A stretch of DNA of 64,000 nt from Anammoximicrobium sp032229885. Its GTDB lineage: Bacteria > Planctomycetota > Planctomycetia > Pirellulales > Pirellulaceae. The stretch lies in contig JAVYAJ010000283.1 of the NCBI GenBank assembly GCA_032229885.1, positions 54,614 through 118,613 of the forward strand. The letters run 5' to 3'. A model generated the notes under the pieces. That model was not told where the DNA came from. It did not search any database and was given only the letters and a program-made list of their open reading frames with translations. Every line of letters starts with the position of its first letter. Position 1 is the first letter of the stretch. This document shows, piece by piece, positions 1 through 9,460 of the stretch. Made by a program: the position numbers and the translations under genes.

Positions 1-341
1 CGTTTTCTAGAGACGCCCGCTTGGGAATAACCGCTACCATCGGATGTGCACCGGGCGGCCGGCGGGAGCATGGACTGAGAGGCGGGCGCGGTGTTTACCC
101 CTCGATCGCGGCCGGAACGGGATGCGAGCCGCGGCCGCGACTCGATTCGTGCGCTAGCCCGTGTCGATTGCGACGGGCCTACGGACGACGCGGCGCTAGG
201 CGGGCGAGACCTCGCCGTTACTCAGGAGACGTGAGGCCAGGGACGGCGCCGAGAGTTCTCGATTGCGAACTTCCCCGTGGCCTGTGCATCCGGCAAGAAC
301 GTGCCCCACGCTCCTCAGGATCGCGAACGCCGCGCAAGCTT
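1..341. other. Window edge, no gene seen
   Basis: No reading frame here has a ribosome binding site, a recognisable domain or typical composition. The open frame on the plus strand that runs into the next gene is an antisense shadow, rich in Arg and Gly as expected for random high-GC DNA. Confidence 0.5.
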
Positions 342-782
342 TCAGTCCAAAAGCTGCGACAGGGCATTCAATACATTGCGGGCTTCGTGAACGCCGCCCA
401 ATTCTTGAACCAGCTTTTTCGCCCTGACCAGCAAAGCCACCGAGACGATGTCCGTTGCTTCCGTCTTGTGCGACGGCGTTGCTTCCGTCTTCTGGACAGA
501 TGCTGCTTTCGTCGTCGGGGCAGACGCTGCGGGGCGCGCGGCATTGGCAGCAGGCGCCGCCTTAGACTTCGCCGGATAGGCCCCTTTCTTCAGCGTGGAC
601 TTGATGACGCTGATCCGCTGGGGGCTTACGTCCCAGCCTTCTTCCTTGAGGATGATCGCGAGCTCCTTGGGCATGATGCCCGGATGCGCTTCGAGCGCAG
701 CCTTGATGGCTCCGGTCTTGCTGAGCTTGGTGGGGGCGTTGCCCGCGCCATTCGCGCCCGTGTCTGATGATTTCTGCGGCAA
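342..782 (-). CDS. Small Ala/Lys-rich winged-helix-like protein
   Basis: Protein of about 146 residues. The start is taken as a TTG at 782 because a strong GGAGGAG box sits 5 bases upstream; an in-frame ATG 96 bases further up (878) has no such site. Residues ~20-65 (KTGAIKAALEAHPG, then SPQRISVIKSTLKKG) look like a small helix-turn-helix fold. A low-complexity Ala/Pro/Lys/Thr linker (~70-110) and a conserved helical C-terminus (VALLVRAKKLVQELGG) follow. I recognise this architecture from multi-copy planctomycete hypothetical proteins; no function is established to my knowledge. A role in DNA binding or chromatin is inference from the basic, helical composition only. It stands alone with no operon partners. 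Confidence 0.75.
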   Translation of the reverse strand: MPQKSSDTGANGAGNAPTKLSKTGAIKAALEAHPGIMPKELAIILKEEGWDVSPQRISVIKSTLKKGAYPAKSKAAPAANAARPAASAPTTKAASVQKTEATPSHKTEATDIVSVALLVRAKKLVQELGGVHEARNVLNALSQLLD

Positions 783-982
783 GGTATCTCCTCCTTCGAC
801 TGGTGACAAAATAGAAGCCGACCGAATATCGCAGCTTCTTCCTTCTATAGTAGAGTACGATAACCTGACGGAAATCACAAGCGGGTATTCATCATTTCCT
901 CCGTTTCCGAGAAATCCCGACGCTTATCGGAACAGAGAAGGAACGGGCGAATCTGGCTCAAACGTAAGTCAAGCGAAGAAGC

Positions 983-2308
983 TTATTCTTTCGACGCGGG
1001 TCGTCTTCCGCTCGAAGCCAAGTGTCGGTCGGCAAAATTCAGGTACTGTTCCCAGTCGTAATCGGTGACGTCGTGCTTGCCGCTACGGATGTGGTATCCG
1101 ATGACATCGCTGACGGGACGATCGACCGGCGGCAGGTCGTCGGCAGGCAATCCACCCCCGTCTAACAAACGATAGACGGGCTCGGCGTGTTTGGCGGACA
1201 AGAACTCGCCGCGCGGATCAGCCCAGCGGTCTTCGACGGCGCTCGCGACGTACACGGGCCGCGGCGCGATCAAGGCGATCAGTTCGTGCTGATCGATGGG
1301 CAAGCTGGCTTCGTTGTTGTTGTACTGCTTGAAGTTGCCGCAGAACCAGTGGGGAAACGAGGTATTTATTCGCCACACGGTTTCGCCGTACGCTCGGCGG
1401 CTGAGCGCGGCGCCGCCGCACCCCGAGTCGTTCGAGATCACCAGCGCGAACCGTTCGTCTTCGGCCCCTGCCCACAGCGCCGTCTTGCCCAGCCGCGAGT
1501 GTCCAATCACGGCGACTCGTTTGGCGTCCAGGTCCGCGTCCGTCTCGATGTAATCCAAAGCGCGGCTCAGCCCCCAAGCCCAAGCGGCGATCGAGCCCCA
1601 TTGATCCGGATCGGGCTTCGTCTGTCCCGCGCGGTAGAACAGCGGGTGGACGCCATTCTGAAACCCGTCGTCGAAATCCGGGTCGATGTCGCCATAGTAG
1701 ATCGTGGCCAGTGCGTAACCTTTCGCCAAGATCTTTGCCACCGGCCAGCGACTGGACGCCGCCCCACGGCCGGCCTCGGTGGCTTGATGCCCGTCCGTGG
1801 TCGCTCGATCCGCGCGCATCCAACTGGTCGGCAGCCGGATTTTGGGATCGTTGTGGATCGCATGATTGCCGCGGAAGTTCAGGCCGATGAACGCGGGCGA
1901 CGGCCGAGCCGCCGCGTTGGGAAGATAGATCAAGATGTCCATGCCAGGGCCGTCCTTCTGGCCCGTAAAGTGAACACGCACCTGCTTGCGGGTGGCCGTT
2001 CCCTCCAATGCTTGAGGGTCACAGTCGAACACTTCCCAACTCATTCCGTCGGGGCGTCCCGGTCGGCGCCCGTACATTTGCGTACGGAACAGTTCGAGGA
2101 TCTCTGGTCTCCGTTTCGTGCGCCATGTCTCGGCATCCGTGACCTTTTCGCCGGTGGCCAGAGTTAACGGATCGGGAAGCGTGTACTGCGGCACCTTGGC
2201 TTCGTCATAATTCGCCTCGGCAGCCGGCGCAACCGTCGACGGAAGCATCGCGACGGCGCACAGAATGGGTAGGGCGTGGAACGGAATGCGCTGCAAGTTG
2301 GTGCTCAT
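983..2308 (-). CDS. Secreted CE15-like carbohydrate esterase (glucuronoyl/acetylxylan esterase family)
   Basis: Protein of 441 residues with a Sec signal peptide (hydrophobic residues ~11-27, cleavage near APA-AE). It is an alpha/beta hydrolase. The nucleophile elbow GHSRLGK places the catalytic Ser at about residue 271, with the Arg and Lys around it typical of CE15 enzymes. The later segment with FCGNFKQYN and the conserved ALIAPRPVYVASA strand fit the same family. The probable catalytic His is residue ~412, in GKHDVTDYDW. The family hydrolyses glucuronoyl or acetyl esters in plant or algal polysaccharides; planctomycete copies are often labelled 'acetylxylan esterase'. GAGGA lies 6 bases before the ATG. 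The exact substrate cannot be read from sequence. Confidence 0.85.
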   Translation of the reverse strand: MSTNLQRIPFHALPILCAVAMLPSTVAPAAEANYDEAKVPQYTLPDPLTLATGEKVTDAETWRTKRRPEILELFRTQMYGRRPGRPDGMSWEVFDCDPQALEGTATRKQVRVHFTGQKDGPGMDILIYLPNAAARPSPAFIGLNFRGNHAIHNDPKIRLPTSWMRADRATTDGHQATEAGRGAASSRWPVAKILAKGYALATIYYGDIDPDFDDGFQNGVHPLFYRAGQTKPDPDQWGSIAAWAWGLSRALDYIETDADLDAKRVAVIGHSRLGKTALWAGAEDERFALVISNDSGCGGAALSRRAYGETVWRINTSFPHWFCGNFKQYNNNEASLPIDQHELIALIAPRPVYVASAVEDRWADPRGEFLSAKHAEPVYRLLDGGGLPADDLPPVDRPVSDVIGYHIRSGKHDVTDYDWEQYLNFADRHLASSGRRPASKE

Positions 2309-2678
2309 GGCAATCCTCGCTGTGGTGTGCGCAAGGGGAGACGGACTTCAACACGCGGCGGGGGCAGACGTCGCCAAGCTGCTGCGCGGCGCGCGGCGGT
2401 TGTGCGACCCATCCGTCGCGTGTGCCTGGTCCGAGTCTAAGGGATTCCGTGCGGCCGCTCAAGCGTCCCGGCCGGCGGAGCGAGAGGCGCACGCGCCGAG
2501 TGGCGGCCAGCGCAGCCGGCTCGACCCGCGCACGTGACCGAAGGTCGGGGAAGATCGAGGCCGGACGCGCACGAATCCAGGAGCGGCAGGCTCGCCAAAA
2601 CACGTTGCGAGAACCGTGCCGCGTTGCGCAGCGAGCCGAAGCCGCCCACGGTGCGCGCCGGATTGGAAGCGGCCGACG
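2309..2678. other. Spacer between two minus-strand genes, no gene seen
   Basis: About 370 bases between the giant surface protein and the esterase, both on the minus strand. Overlapping open frames on both strands are Arg-rich shadows without ribosome binding sites. No convincing promoter or terminator was seen. Confidence 0.4.
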
Positions 2679-5600
2679 CTATTGTACGGACGCGAGGAAG
2701 CGGCGTTTGGAGAACGTGACGGTGCGTTCACCGAACAGATAGTCAATGGCCGCCACGCCAGCGGGCAAGTGAATGTCGGAGAACGTATCGTTCACGTCCG
2801 CATTGGCTGGCAGGCTGCCCACCGTCTCTTTCCCGTCGCGATATTCGGCGGGCTGCTGCTCAGTCAGTTGATAAGTGCCGCGACGAAGATTCTCGAAACG
2901 AAACGTTCCATCGGCCGCGGTCGTCGTTTGCCGTTCCACCGGTGCTCCGCTGGAGTCCGTCCCCGTCAGCACGATCACGACGCCGACGATGGGTAGCTCG
3001 TGCGCCTCGCGCAGCCCGTTGTTGTTGGCGTCGACGTACACCAGTCCCGAGATCGAAGACAACATCTCGCTGATCGTCGTCGGTTCTCGCGCGGTGTTAT
3101 TGTCCGGTTTCGGATCCGGCTCGTTTCCGGTTACCGACGCTTCATTGTCGAGCGTGCCGGAGAACTGAGCATCGATCTGCGTCACCAGCGTGATGGTGGC
3201 CGTTTGGCCAACCGCCAGATCTCCCACCGTGGCCGTAACGGTTCCGCTGGCCTGGCTGACCGATCCCGCCGTGCTGCTGCCCGAAACATAGGTCAGCCCG
3301 GAGGGCAGCACGTCGGTGACGGTCACACCGGTCGCTCGCGACGGGCCGTTATTTGTGACGACCAGCGTATAAGTCAGCGAACCGCCGGCGACGGCCGGAT
3401 CGGGCGAGTCGGTCTTGGTGAGCGTCAGGTCGGCTTGAGCCTGGACCTGCGTCGGCTCTTCGTCGCTGTTGTTATCCGGCTTGAGCTCGACCTCGTTCCC
3501 GGTAACCGTCGCCACGTTGACGATCTCTCCGCGGGTGGCCGGATTGACGGTCACGAGAATCGTGATGGTTGCCGTCGCGCCGTCGGCGAGCGAGCCGAGG
3601 GTGGCGGTGACGATGCCGCCCGTCTGACTGACGGCGCCCTGCGACGACGTCGCGGACTGATAGGTGACGCCCGCGGGGAGCGTGTCGGTAACGATGACTC
3701 CGGTCGCATCGGACGGGCCATTGTTGGTCACAGTCAAGGTATAGGTCAACGCTTGCCCGGCCACGACCGGATCGGGCGAATCGGTTTTCACGATCACCAG
3801 GTCCACCTCGGCGCGAACCTGTGTCGGCTCGTCGTCGTGATTGTTGTCTGGGTTGGTGTCGGTTTCATTGGCCGTCACCGTCGCACTGTTGGTGATGACC
3901 CCGCGCGTGGTCGGATCGACGATGACGAGGATCGTGATGGTCGCGGTCGCGCCGCTGGCAAGCGAGCCGAGTTCCCCGGTCACCGTATTTCCCGCGTGGC
4001 CGACGTTGCCTTGAGAAGCAGTTGCGGACTGATAGGTGACTCCGGCGGGCAGCGTGTCCGTCACCGTGACGCCGGTCGCCAGCGACGGGCCGTTGTTGGT
4101 CACGGTCAGTGTATAGGTCAACTGTTGTCCCGGCGAGATCGGGTCCGGCGAGTCAGTTTTGACGATCGCCAGATCCACCTCGGCGCGCACGTCGGTCGGC
4201 TCTTCGTCGTGATTGTTCTGTGGATTCGTGTCGTCTTCGTTCGTCGTGACCGTGGCCGTGTTGTGCAGCGTGCCCCGCGTGTCCGCGTCGACGATCGTGA
4301 CGATCGTGACGGTCTGTGTGGCGCCGCTGGGCAGCGTGCCGAGGTTGGCGGTGACCGTGTTGCCGCTCAGGCTGACCGTGCCTTGCGACGCGGTCGCGGA
4401 TTGGTAGGTCAGCCCGGCGGGCAACGTGTCGGTCACAATGACGCCCGTCGCAGCGGATGGTCCGTTGTTTACGACGGACAGGGTGTACGTCAACGGTTGT
4501 CCGGCCACGACGGGATCGGGCGAATCGACTTTGAAGATCGCCACATCGACTTGCGGTTGGACGACGACCGAAGCTTCATCGGTGTTGTTTTCCAAGTTCG
4601 TCTCGGTCTCGACGCCGCTGACGGTCGACGTGTTCACGAGCGTGCCGCTGGCAGTCCCGTCGACGTCGACCAGGATCGTGATCGTCGCCTGCTCGCCGAC
4701 GGCCAAGCTGCCCAGCAGCGCGGTGACGCTGTTGCCGGATCCGCTGACGGTTCCTTGACTGGTCGTTGCCGAGACATAGGTGACCCCAGGCGGCAATGTG
4801 TCCACGACTTGCACGCCCGTGGCGTCCGATGGACCGCTGTTGCCAACGATCAGCGTGTACGTCAGCGGCTGGCCGGGAATGGCAATCTCGCCGGACGCAT
4901 CTTTCTCCATCGTCAAGTCAATCAGCGCGTTGACGGTTGTCGAGGCTTGATCTTCGTTGTTTTCCAGGTTCGTCTCGGGCTCGTTGCCGCTGACGGTGGC
5001 CGTGTTGACCAGCGTACCGCGGGCCGAGGCTGCCACGTCGACGAGGATGGTGATGGTGGCCTCGGCTTCGGCCGCAAGATCCCCGAGTTCCGCCGTAACC
5101 GTTCCACCGACGGCGTTGACGGCGCCTTGGCTCGTTGTGGCCGAGACATACGTGACGCCCGCGGGCAGAACATCCTCGACGCGGACCCCGGTCGCATTGG
5201 ACGGGCCGAGGTTTGTCACGGTCAGCGTGTAGGTCAGCGCCTGGCCAGCCAGCACCGGATCCGGTGTGTCGGTTTTTTGGATGGCCAAATCGATCTGCGG
5301 CGTGACTTCGGTCGGCTCGTCGTCGCGGTTGTTGGGATCCACCGGATCGAAGGTCTCGCTCGTCACGCTCGCCTCGTTCAGCAGCGGGCCGGTTGTGGAC
5401 GGCAATACGAGAACAACGATGGTGATCGTGGCATTTTCCCCGCTTTCCAGGGCGCCCAACTCGACGGTCACGACCCCTCCGGCGTGGCTGCCGCTGCCCT
5501 GGGTCGTGGTCAGGCTCGTGAACTGGACTCCGGCCGGCAGCGTATCGGTCACCACGACGCCGGTCGCGGTTGACGGTCCCAGGTTGCGCACCTCGAGCGT

Positions 5601-7184
5601 GTAGGTCAGACTCTCGCCCGCCACCACGGGATCGGGATCGTCGGACTTGATGATCACCAGATCGGCGATCACCGTAAATCCGAAGTCGACGGTCAGATTG
5701 GTGTTCGGATCCTCGTCTCCGTCGGCGACCGGTTCCCCACCGGCGGTCAGGGTGACCGCTCGCGTCACGACGCCGTATCCTTCGAGGGCGTAGCCATTGT
5801 CGTCGTTGTCGACGTCGTCGTCTGGATCGGGCGCCGGATCGTTGCCCGTCGAGCTGACCCGACCGAACAGGACGCCGCCGATCATGAAGTTGCTCGAGTC
5901 AACCTGGACGAGATAGTCGCCGGGCAGCAGATCGTCGAATCGGTATCGGCCGGTGCTGTCCGTGGTGGTCGTCGCGAGAGCCTGATCGATCGCAGGCGTA
6001 AAGACTCCGTTCCCGTCGGTGTCCTCGTACAACGTCAAGGCGACGCCGGGAATGCCCGCCTCGCCGGTATCGAGCAGCCCGTTGTTGTTCACGTCGAGCC
6101 AGACCGTATCGCCGATGCTGAGCGGGTCCAGGTTGACAAAGTCGGCGACCTTCAGCGTCGGCCCGATGGTCCCCAGCTCTTTGAACTCGGCGTCCAGGTT
6201 CGAGACGCCCTGGATCTCCATCTGGACCGCGCCGACATTCGTGAACGCAGCGCCGCTGCCTGCTGCGGGAATGAAATCCCCGAATCGTAGGATCACCTCG
6301 TCTTCGGCCGTGCTGGACGGTGTCTGGGGAATCGGCAGTTGGTAGGACGAGTAATTGCCGGCATCGGTGTACACGCGCAGCGTCGCGGAGCCGCCCGGGA
6401 GGTCGGCGCCCAGCAGTAATCGGATGCCGATATTCGCGCCGCCTTCGGTCAAGTCCACACCGCCAAGCCCGACGGGATCCAACACGCTGCCGTTGTTGTC
6501 GAGGCCATCCCACGTCACCGTGCCGCGTCCGACGGCGCCCAACTTGTTCGAGAACGTCAGCAAGCCAAGCCCCAGGAGATTGACCTCCAGCTCAACGGCT
6601 CCGGGCGCCGATTGCAGTTCGACAAAGAGATCCCGCTCGCCGCCTAGCGATTCCGGGGCGAGCTGCGTGCTGGCGTCGGTCGTCGGCACGGCCGACGACA
6701 CGTCCAACTTCTGCGTCGTGACGTTAAAGGGATCGATCAGAACGCCCTTGTCGCCCTGTGCCTCGGTCGCCGTGATCACGAACGAGTGGACATTCTCGCC
6801 CGGTCTTTGCAAGACTCCGGCGACCGGCAGTTGCTCGAGAAAATAGAGGCCCTCTTCCAAATCGTCAAAGCGATAGTGACCCGAAGCATCCGTCGTCTGA
6901 GATCCGACCAGCGTATCGTCGCCGCTGCCACGGTCCAGCACTGCGTCGCCGCCATCCCGATACAGCCGGATCGTCGCGTTGGCCAAAGGCGCGTCGTCGA
7001 CCGTCAGGCCATCGTCCGTCAGGTCGATGAACGCCGTTCCGGTAACGGACGCCAGGTTTGCAGCTAACAGCGAACGGGTCTCGAGCGATTCCAGACGCAA
7101 AGCGCGTCGCAGATCTCGCCGAGCTCGCCGGGTCCGGGTCAGTTCGCGGTACCAACGCTTCCAAGAGCCAAAACGAACGGTCAT
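2679..7184 (-). CDS. Giant cell-surface protein with SdrD-B-like and seven DUF11 repeats
   Basis: 1501 residues; GGAGGAAG precedes the ATG. The N-terminus is very basic (residues 8-30, many Arg) and runs into LESLETRSLLAAN, a version of the LEPR-XLL motif found at the start of large planctomycete exported proteins. Then come an SdrD-B/Cna-B-like domain (~45-130), a beta-rich region (~130-350), a second SdrD-B domain (~355-435), seven tandem DUF11 repeats (~506-1370) and a third SdrD-B domain (~1375-1470). The protein ends in FGERTVTFSKRRFLAS plus two residues. DUF11 and SdrD-B domains are rigid extracellular beta-sandwich stalks; DVNNNG-type acidic loops suggest Ca2+ binding. Probably a secreted or envelope structural/adhesive protein. 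No enzymatic domain was seen. Confidence 0.88.
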   Translation of the reverse strand: MTVRFGSWKRWYRELTRTRRARRDLRRALRLESLETRSLLAANLASVTGTAFIDLTDDGLTVDDAPLANATIRLYRDGGDAVLDRGSGDDTLVGSQTTDASGHYRFDDLEEGLYFLEQLPVAGVLQRPGENVHSFVITATEAQGDKGVLIDPFNVTTQKLDVSSAVPTTDASTQLAPESLGGERDLFVELQSAPGAVELEVNLLGLGLLTFSNKLGAVGRGTVTWDGLDNNGSVLDPVGLGGVDLTEGGANIGIRLLLGADLPGGSATLRVYTDAGNYSSYQLPIPQTPSSTAEDEVILRFGDFIPAAGSGAAFTNVGAVQMEIQGVSNLDAEFKELGTIGPTLKVADFVNLDPLSIGDTVWLDVNNNGLLDTGEAGIPGVALTLYEDTDGNGVFTPAIDQALATTTTDSTGRYRFDDLLPGDYLVQVDSSNFMIGGVLFGRVSSTGNDPAPDPDDDVDNDDNGYALEGYGVVTRAVTLTAGGEPVADGDEDPNTNLTVDFGFTVIADLVIIKSDDPDPVVAGESLTYTLEVRNLGPSTATGVVVTDTLPAGVQFTSLTTTQGSGSHAGGVVTVELGALESGENATITIVVLVLPSTTGPLLNEASVTSETFDPVDPNNRDDEPTEVTPQIDLAIQKTDTPDPVLAGQALTYTLTVTNLGPSNATGVRVEDVLPAGVTYVSATTSQGAVNAVGGTVTAELGDLAAEAEATITILVDVAASARGTLVNTATVSGNEPETNLENNEDQASTTVNALIDLTMEKDASGEIAIPGQPLTYTLIVGNSGPSDATGVQVVDTLPPGVTYVSATTSQGTVSGSGNSVTALLGSLAVGEQATITILVDVDGTASGTLVNTSTVSGVETETNLENNTDEASVVVQPQVDVAIFKVDSPDPVVAGQPLTYTLSVVNNGPSAATGVIVTDTLPAGLTYQSATASQGTVSLSGNTVTANLGTLPSGATQTVTIVTIVDADTRGTLHNTATVTTNEDDTNPQNNHDEEPTDVRAEVDLAIVKTDSPDPISPGQQLTYTLTVTNNGPSLATGVTVTDTLPAGVTYQSATASQGNVGHAGNTVTGELGSLASGATATITILVIVDPTTRGVITNSATVTANETDTNPDNNHDDEPTQVRAEVDLVIVKTDSPDPVVAGQALTYTLTVTNNGPSDATGVIVTDTLPAGVTYQSATSSQGAVSQTGGIVTATLGSLADGATATITILVTVNPATRGEIVNVATVTGNEVELKPDNNSDEEPTQVQAQADLTLTKTDSPDPAVAGGSLTYTLVVTNNGPSRATGVTVTDVLPSGLTYVSGSSTAGSVSQASGTVTATVGDLAVGQTATITLVTQIDAQFSGTLDNEASVTGNEPDPKPDNNTAREPTTISEMLSSISGLVYVDANNNGLREAHELPIVGVVIVLTGTDSSGAPVERQTTTAADGTFRFENLRRGTYQLTEQQPAEYRDGKETVGSLPANADVNDTFSDIHLPAGVAAIDYLFGERTVTFSKRRFLASVQ
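3075..5669 (-). repeat. Seven tandem ~371-bp DUF11-encoding repeats
   Basis: Seven in-frame units of about 124 codons. Each begins like DLxIxKTDSPDPVVAG, followed by LTYTLTVTNNGPSxATGV, a TDTLPAGVTY segment, and an ending near NPDNNxDEEPT. The central and 3' units are the most alike at the DNA level, suggesting recent duplication or gene conversion within the array. Unit 3 is the most divergent: it has KDASGEIAIPG in place of KTDSPDPVVAG. Confidence 0.9.
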
Positions 7185-8296
7185 TAAAGGCTTCCTCCGT
7201 CCTTGGGGCTGCCATCCGCCGCCAGGCGCAGATCAAGTTCTCTACGGAACGCTCGACATCCCTTCAGCCGCGGCCCCCTGAGCGAAGCTGTGCGTCTCGT
7301 ATCGCGGCCTCCGTGAGCGCGGACCGCGCCTCTTGGTTTATCAGTGGTCTTTTCCAAACGGGGCGTCTGTCTTCCGAGGGATGATTCACTCGTGTTCACC
7401 GCATGGCCCGGGATATGCGGCCGACCGGGCGCGAGGTGAGTACGGCCTGTGGGCGCAGTTGCTATTCCATGATCGACTGCGTGGACCGAAAAACTTGACT
7501 CATCCTGATTGCTGACCTGCTCTCAGGCCCCCGGCCATGTGCGCGCCGCCCGCATACCTGGCGACCAACATCACGGCCCCAACATCGCGGCCTCACCCGC
7601 GCGAGACGGCCGATGGACGCCGCTTGTTTTGCGCTGCCGGCGCCCCGGCGTCGGGGGCGCATTTTTCGGCCCGCGCACCTCGTCCCCAGAGCCCGGTTCA
7701 CGGTCCCAGATTGATCGCCTCGCACCCGCAATGCCGATAGATGCGGAGCGTGGCTAAGCATGATCAGACGAACGCCCGTTCCCGTACGGCGTGGGCGAAC
7801 GAAAGCCCGGCTCAGAAGCCCGCCGTCCGAGATGAGCGCATGATCTGCCTGCCCACCTGCCCGAATTTCCTTGCGGACAACCTCGTGTGTGCGCAGTATA
7901 GTCTGTGTTGGATGCAGCGTTGCCGCGAAGCGTTCTTCGCGTACTCGGGTCATGAGACAGCGTCGGCCTGAGGCCCGCGCAGCATGGTCATGCGTCGTCG
8001 CCGCGCGTCGTCAGCTAGAGACAGCGGCGTTTCCCCGCGGAAAGACCGCGCGCGAACCATGTCGTAACGGATCTTGCACCCTGCGCGTCGGTCTAAGCTG
8101 CGGGCTGATGCAAGGCGCAAGGCAGCTTAAGAATCTGAAGCACAGTCCCCGTTCCACCGTGTCCGGAATGGCGCATGGCGTCTTGTCGAAGGGGGGCGGA
8201 ATCAGTCTGACCTTTGCCATCGAGGAAGCCGCTGCCGTCCGGTCCAGTTCGTTCGGGCGCGACCTGGGCGAAATCCGTTGTTCGAGCGAGGTAGTC
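7185..8296. other. 1.1-kb divergent intergenic region, no gene supported
   Basis: Lies between the divergently transcribed surface-protein and methyltransferase genes. It should hold both promoters, but I found no good -35/-10 pair. A 163-codon open frame on the minus strand (7462-7953) and the long in-frame upstream extension of the methyltransferase frame (from 7871) are Arg/Ala-rich, unlike real proteins, and lack ribosome binding sites. Confidence 0.4.
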
Positions 8297-8899
8297 GTGC
8301 GGATCACAAACATCCTGAACAATCCGAAAATCTATCTTTGTTGGCAATATCCGTTCATTCGGGCCAAGCTGGCGCCGCTGTTTCATCACACCGACATCTC
8401 CGCGGTCCGGCGGGTGTTGGACATAGGCTGTGGGCCAGGGACGAACAGCCGGTTCTTTGCTCATACCGACTATGTGGGAATCGATCTCGACCCCTCGTAT
8501 ATCGAGTACGCGCGGGCGAAATACGACGGCACATTTCTCGTGCGAGATGTCCGCGAACCCCTGTTGATGGACGTCGGCAAGTTCGACTTGATCCTGGCGA
8601 ACAGTCTCTTTCATCACGTCGACACCGATAACGTGCTGAAAGCTTTGGCTGGAATGAGCGAGTTGCTTACTGCGGATGGCCGTGTTCACGTGATTGACTT
8701 GGTGTTGCCTCCGAACAGATGCGTCGCGCGATGGCTGGCGGAACATGATCGAGGCGAGTTCCCACGGCCGTTGGCCGATTGGGAATCGATCTTCTCCCGT
8801 GCTTTCGACGGCGACGTGTTCGAACCGTTTGCGTTGCGCATGGCCGGGATCGCGCTCTGGCAGCTCGTGTATTTCCGGGGGCGAAAGCGGGTCGGGTGA
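8297..8899 (+). CDS. Class I SAM-dependent methyltransferase
   Basis: About 200 residues, taking the GTG at 8297 as start because GAGG lies at 8288-8291, 5 bases upstream, and protein-like sequence begins exactly there. Other in-frame starts (ATG at 8168, 8108) add low-quality sequence. The SAM-binding motif I is VLDIGCGPGT (~residues 42-51). Motif II acidic residues follow in YVGIDLDPSYIEYA, and motif IV is FDLILANSLFHHVD. This is the Rossmann methyltransferase core. The HHV signature is common in Methyltransf_11/12-type enzymes acting on small molecules or lipids. The substrate is unknown and the gene stands alone. Confidence 0.8.
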   Translation: MRITNILNNPKIYLCWQYPFIRAKLAPLFHHTDISAVRRVLDIGCGPGTNSRFFAHTDYVGIDLDPSYIEYARAKYDGTFLVRDVREPLLMDVGKFDLILANSLFHHVDTDNVLKALAGMSELLTADGRVHVIDLVLPPNRCVARWLAEHDRGEFPRPLADWESIFSRAFDGDVFEPFALRMAGIALWQLVYFRGRKRVG

Positions 8900-9460
8900 T
8901 GATGGCGTACGTCAGGTCAGCGATGCTAGACCGCCGCATATACCGCGTGCCCAGTGGTTGAGGATCGCTCTGGCGCCGAGCTGTTGGCCCCGCGACAGGA
9001 ACGGCGCGGGTCGCGCCGCCTTGACGTGACAGGGCAGCCGCCCTTGTACAGCGCGCTCGAACGAAAATCAGATGGCAACGGGGTCTGGCGACCGCGGCCG
9101 AGCTGCATCTGGTCAGTCCGCAGCGCATGGCGCAATCGATCGCCAGTTCGTCACTCGCCTCCGTGTTGCGCGCCGCCATCCCTGAGCGTCGACCTTCGCC
9201 GCGACGCGGCCCTGGCCGATGAGTGGCGAGCTGAACTTGCGCCGCGGAAAGCTGGATGTCAGGGGCGCGGAAACGCAAGTCGGCCGTTGCGGAGCAGGGC
9301 GCGTCCGTCTATCTTAAGACGTTGGTTTGCGCGCCCCGCGGCTGCGACTGTTGCGCTGGAGGCAGGGCTTCGGTCTGCCTTGGTCTCACACGATTTGGCC
9401 CTCGTGCGATTACACGCAGCCGCATACGGTATAGGACTTGCCTTCCGGAAACCCCGCCTC
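8900..9460. other. Intergenic region, no gene seen
   Basis: 561 bases between two plus-strand genes. The transporter frame stays open far upstream, but that extension is Arg-rich, non-hydrophobic and absent from CstA homologues, so I treat this stretch as non-coding. It presumably contains the cstA-like promoter, not identified. Confidence 0.4.

Noticed and set aside
3000..5573. 857-codon frame opposite the DUF11 array with repeating RRA/GRxR units
   Set aside because: Its repeats simply mirror the DUF11 DNA repeats on the other strand, and no start signal was seen.
7462..7953. 163-codon minus-strand frame in the 7.2-8.3 kb gap
   Set aside because: No ribosome binding site, Arg-rich composition and no recognisable motif; considered non-coding.
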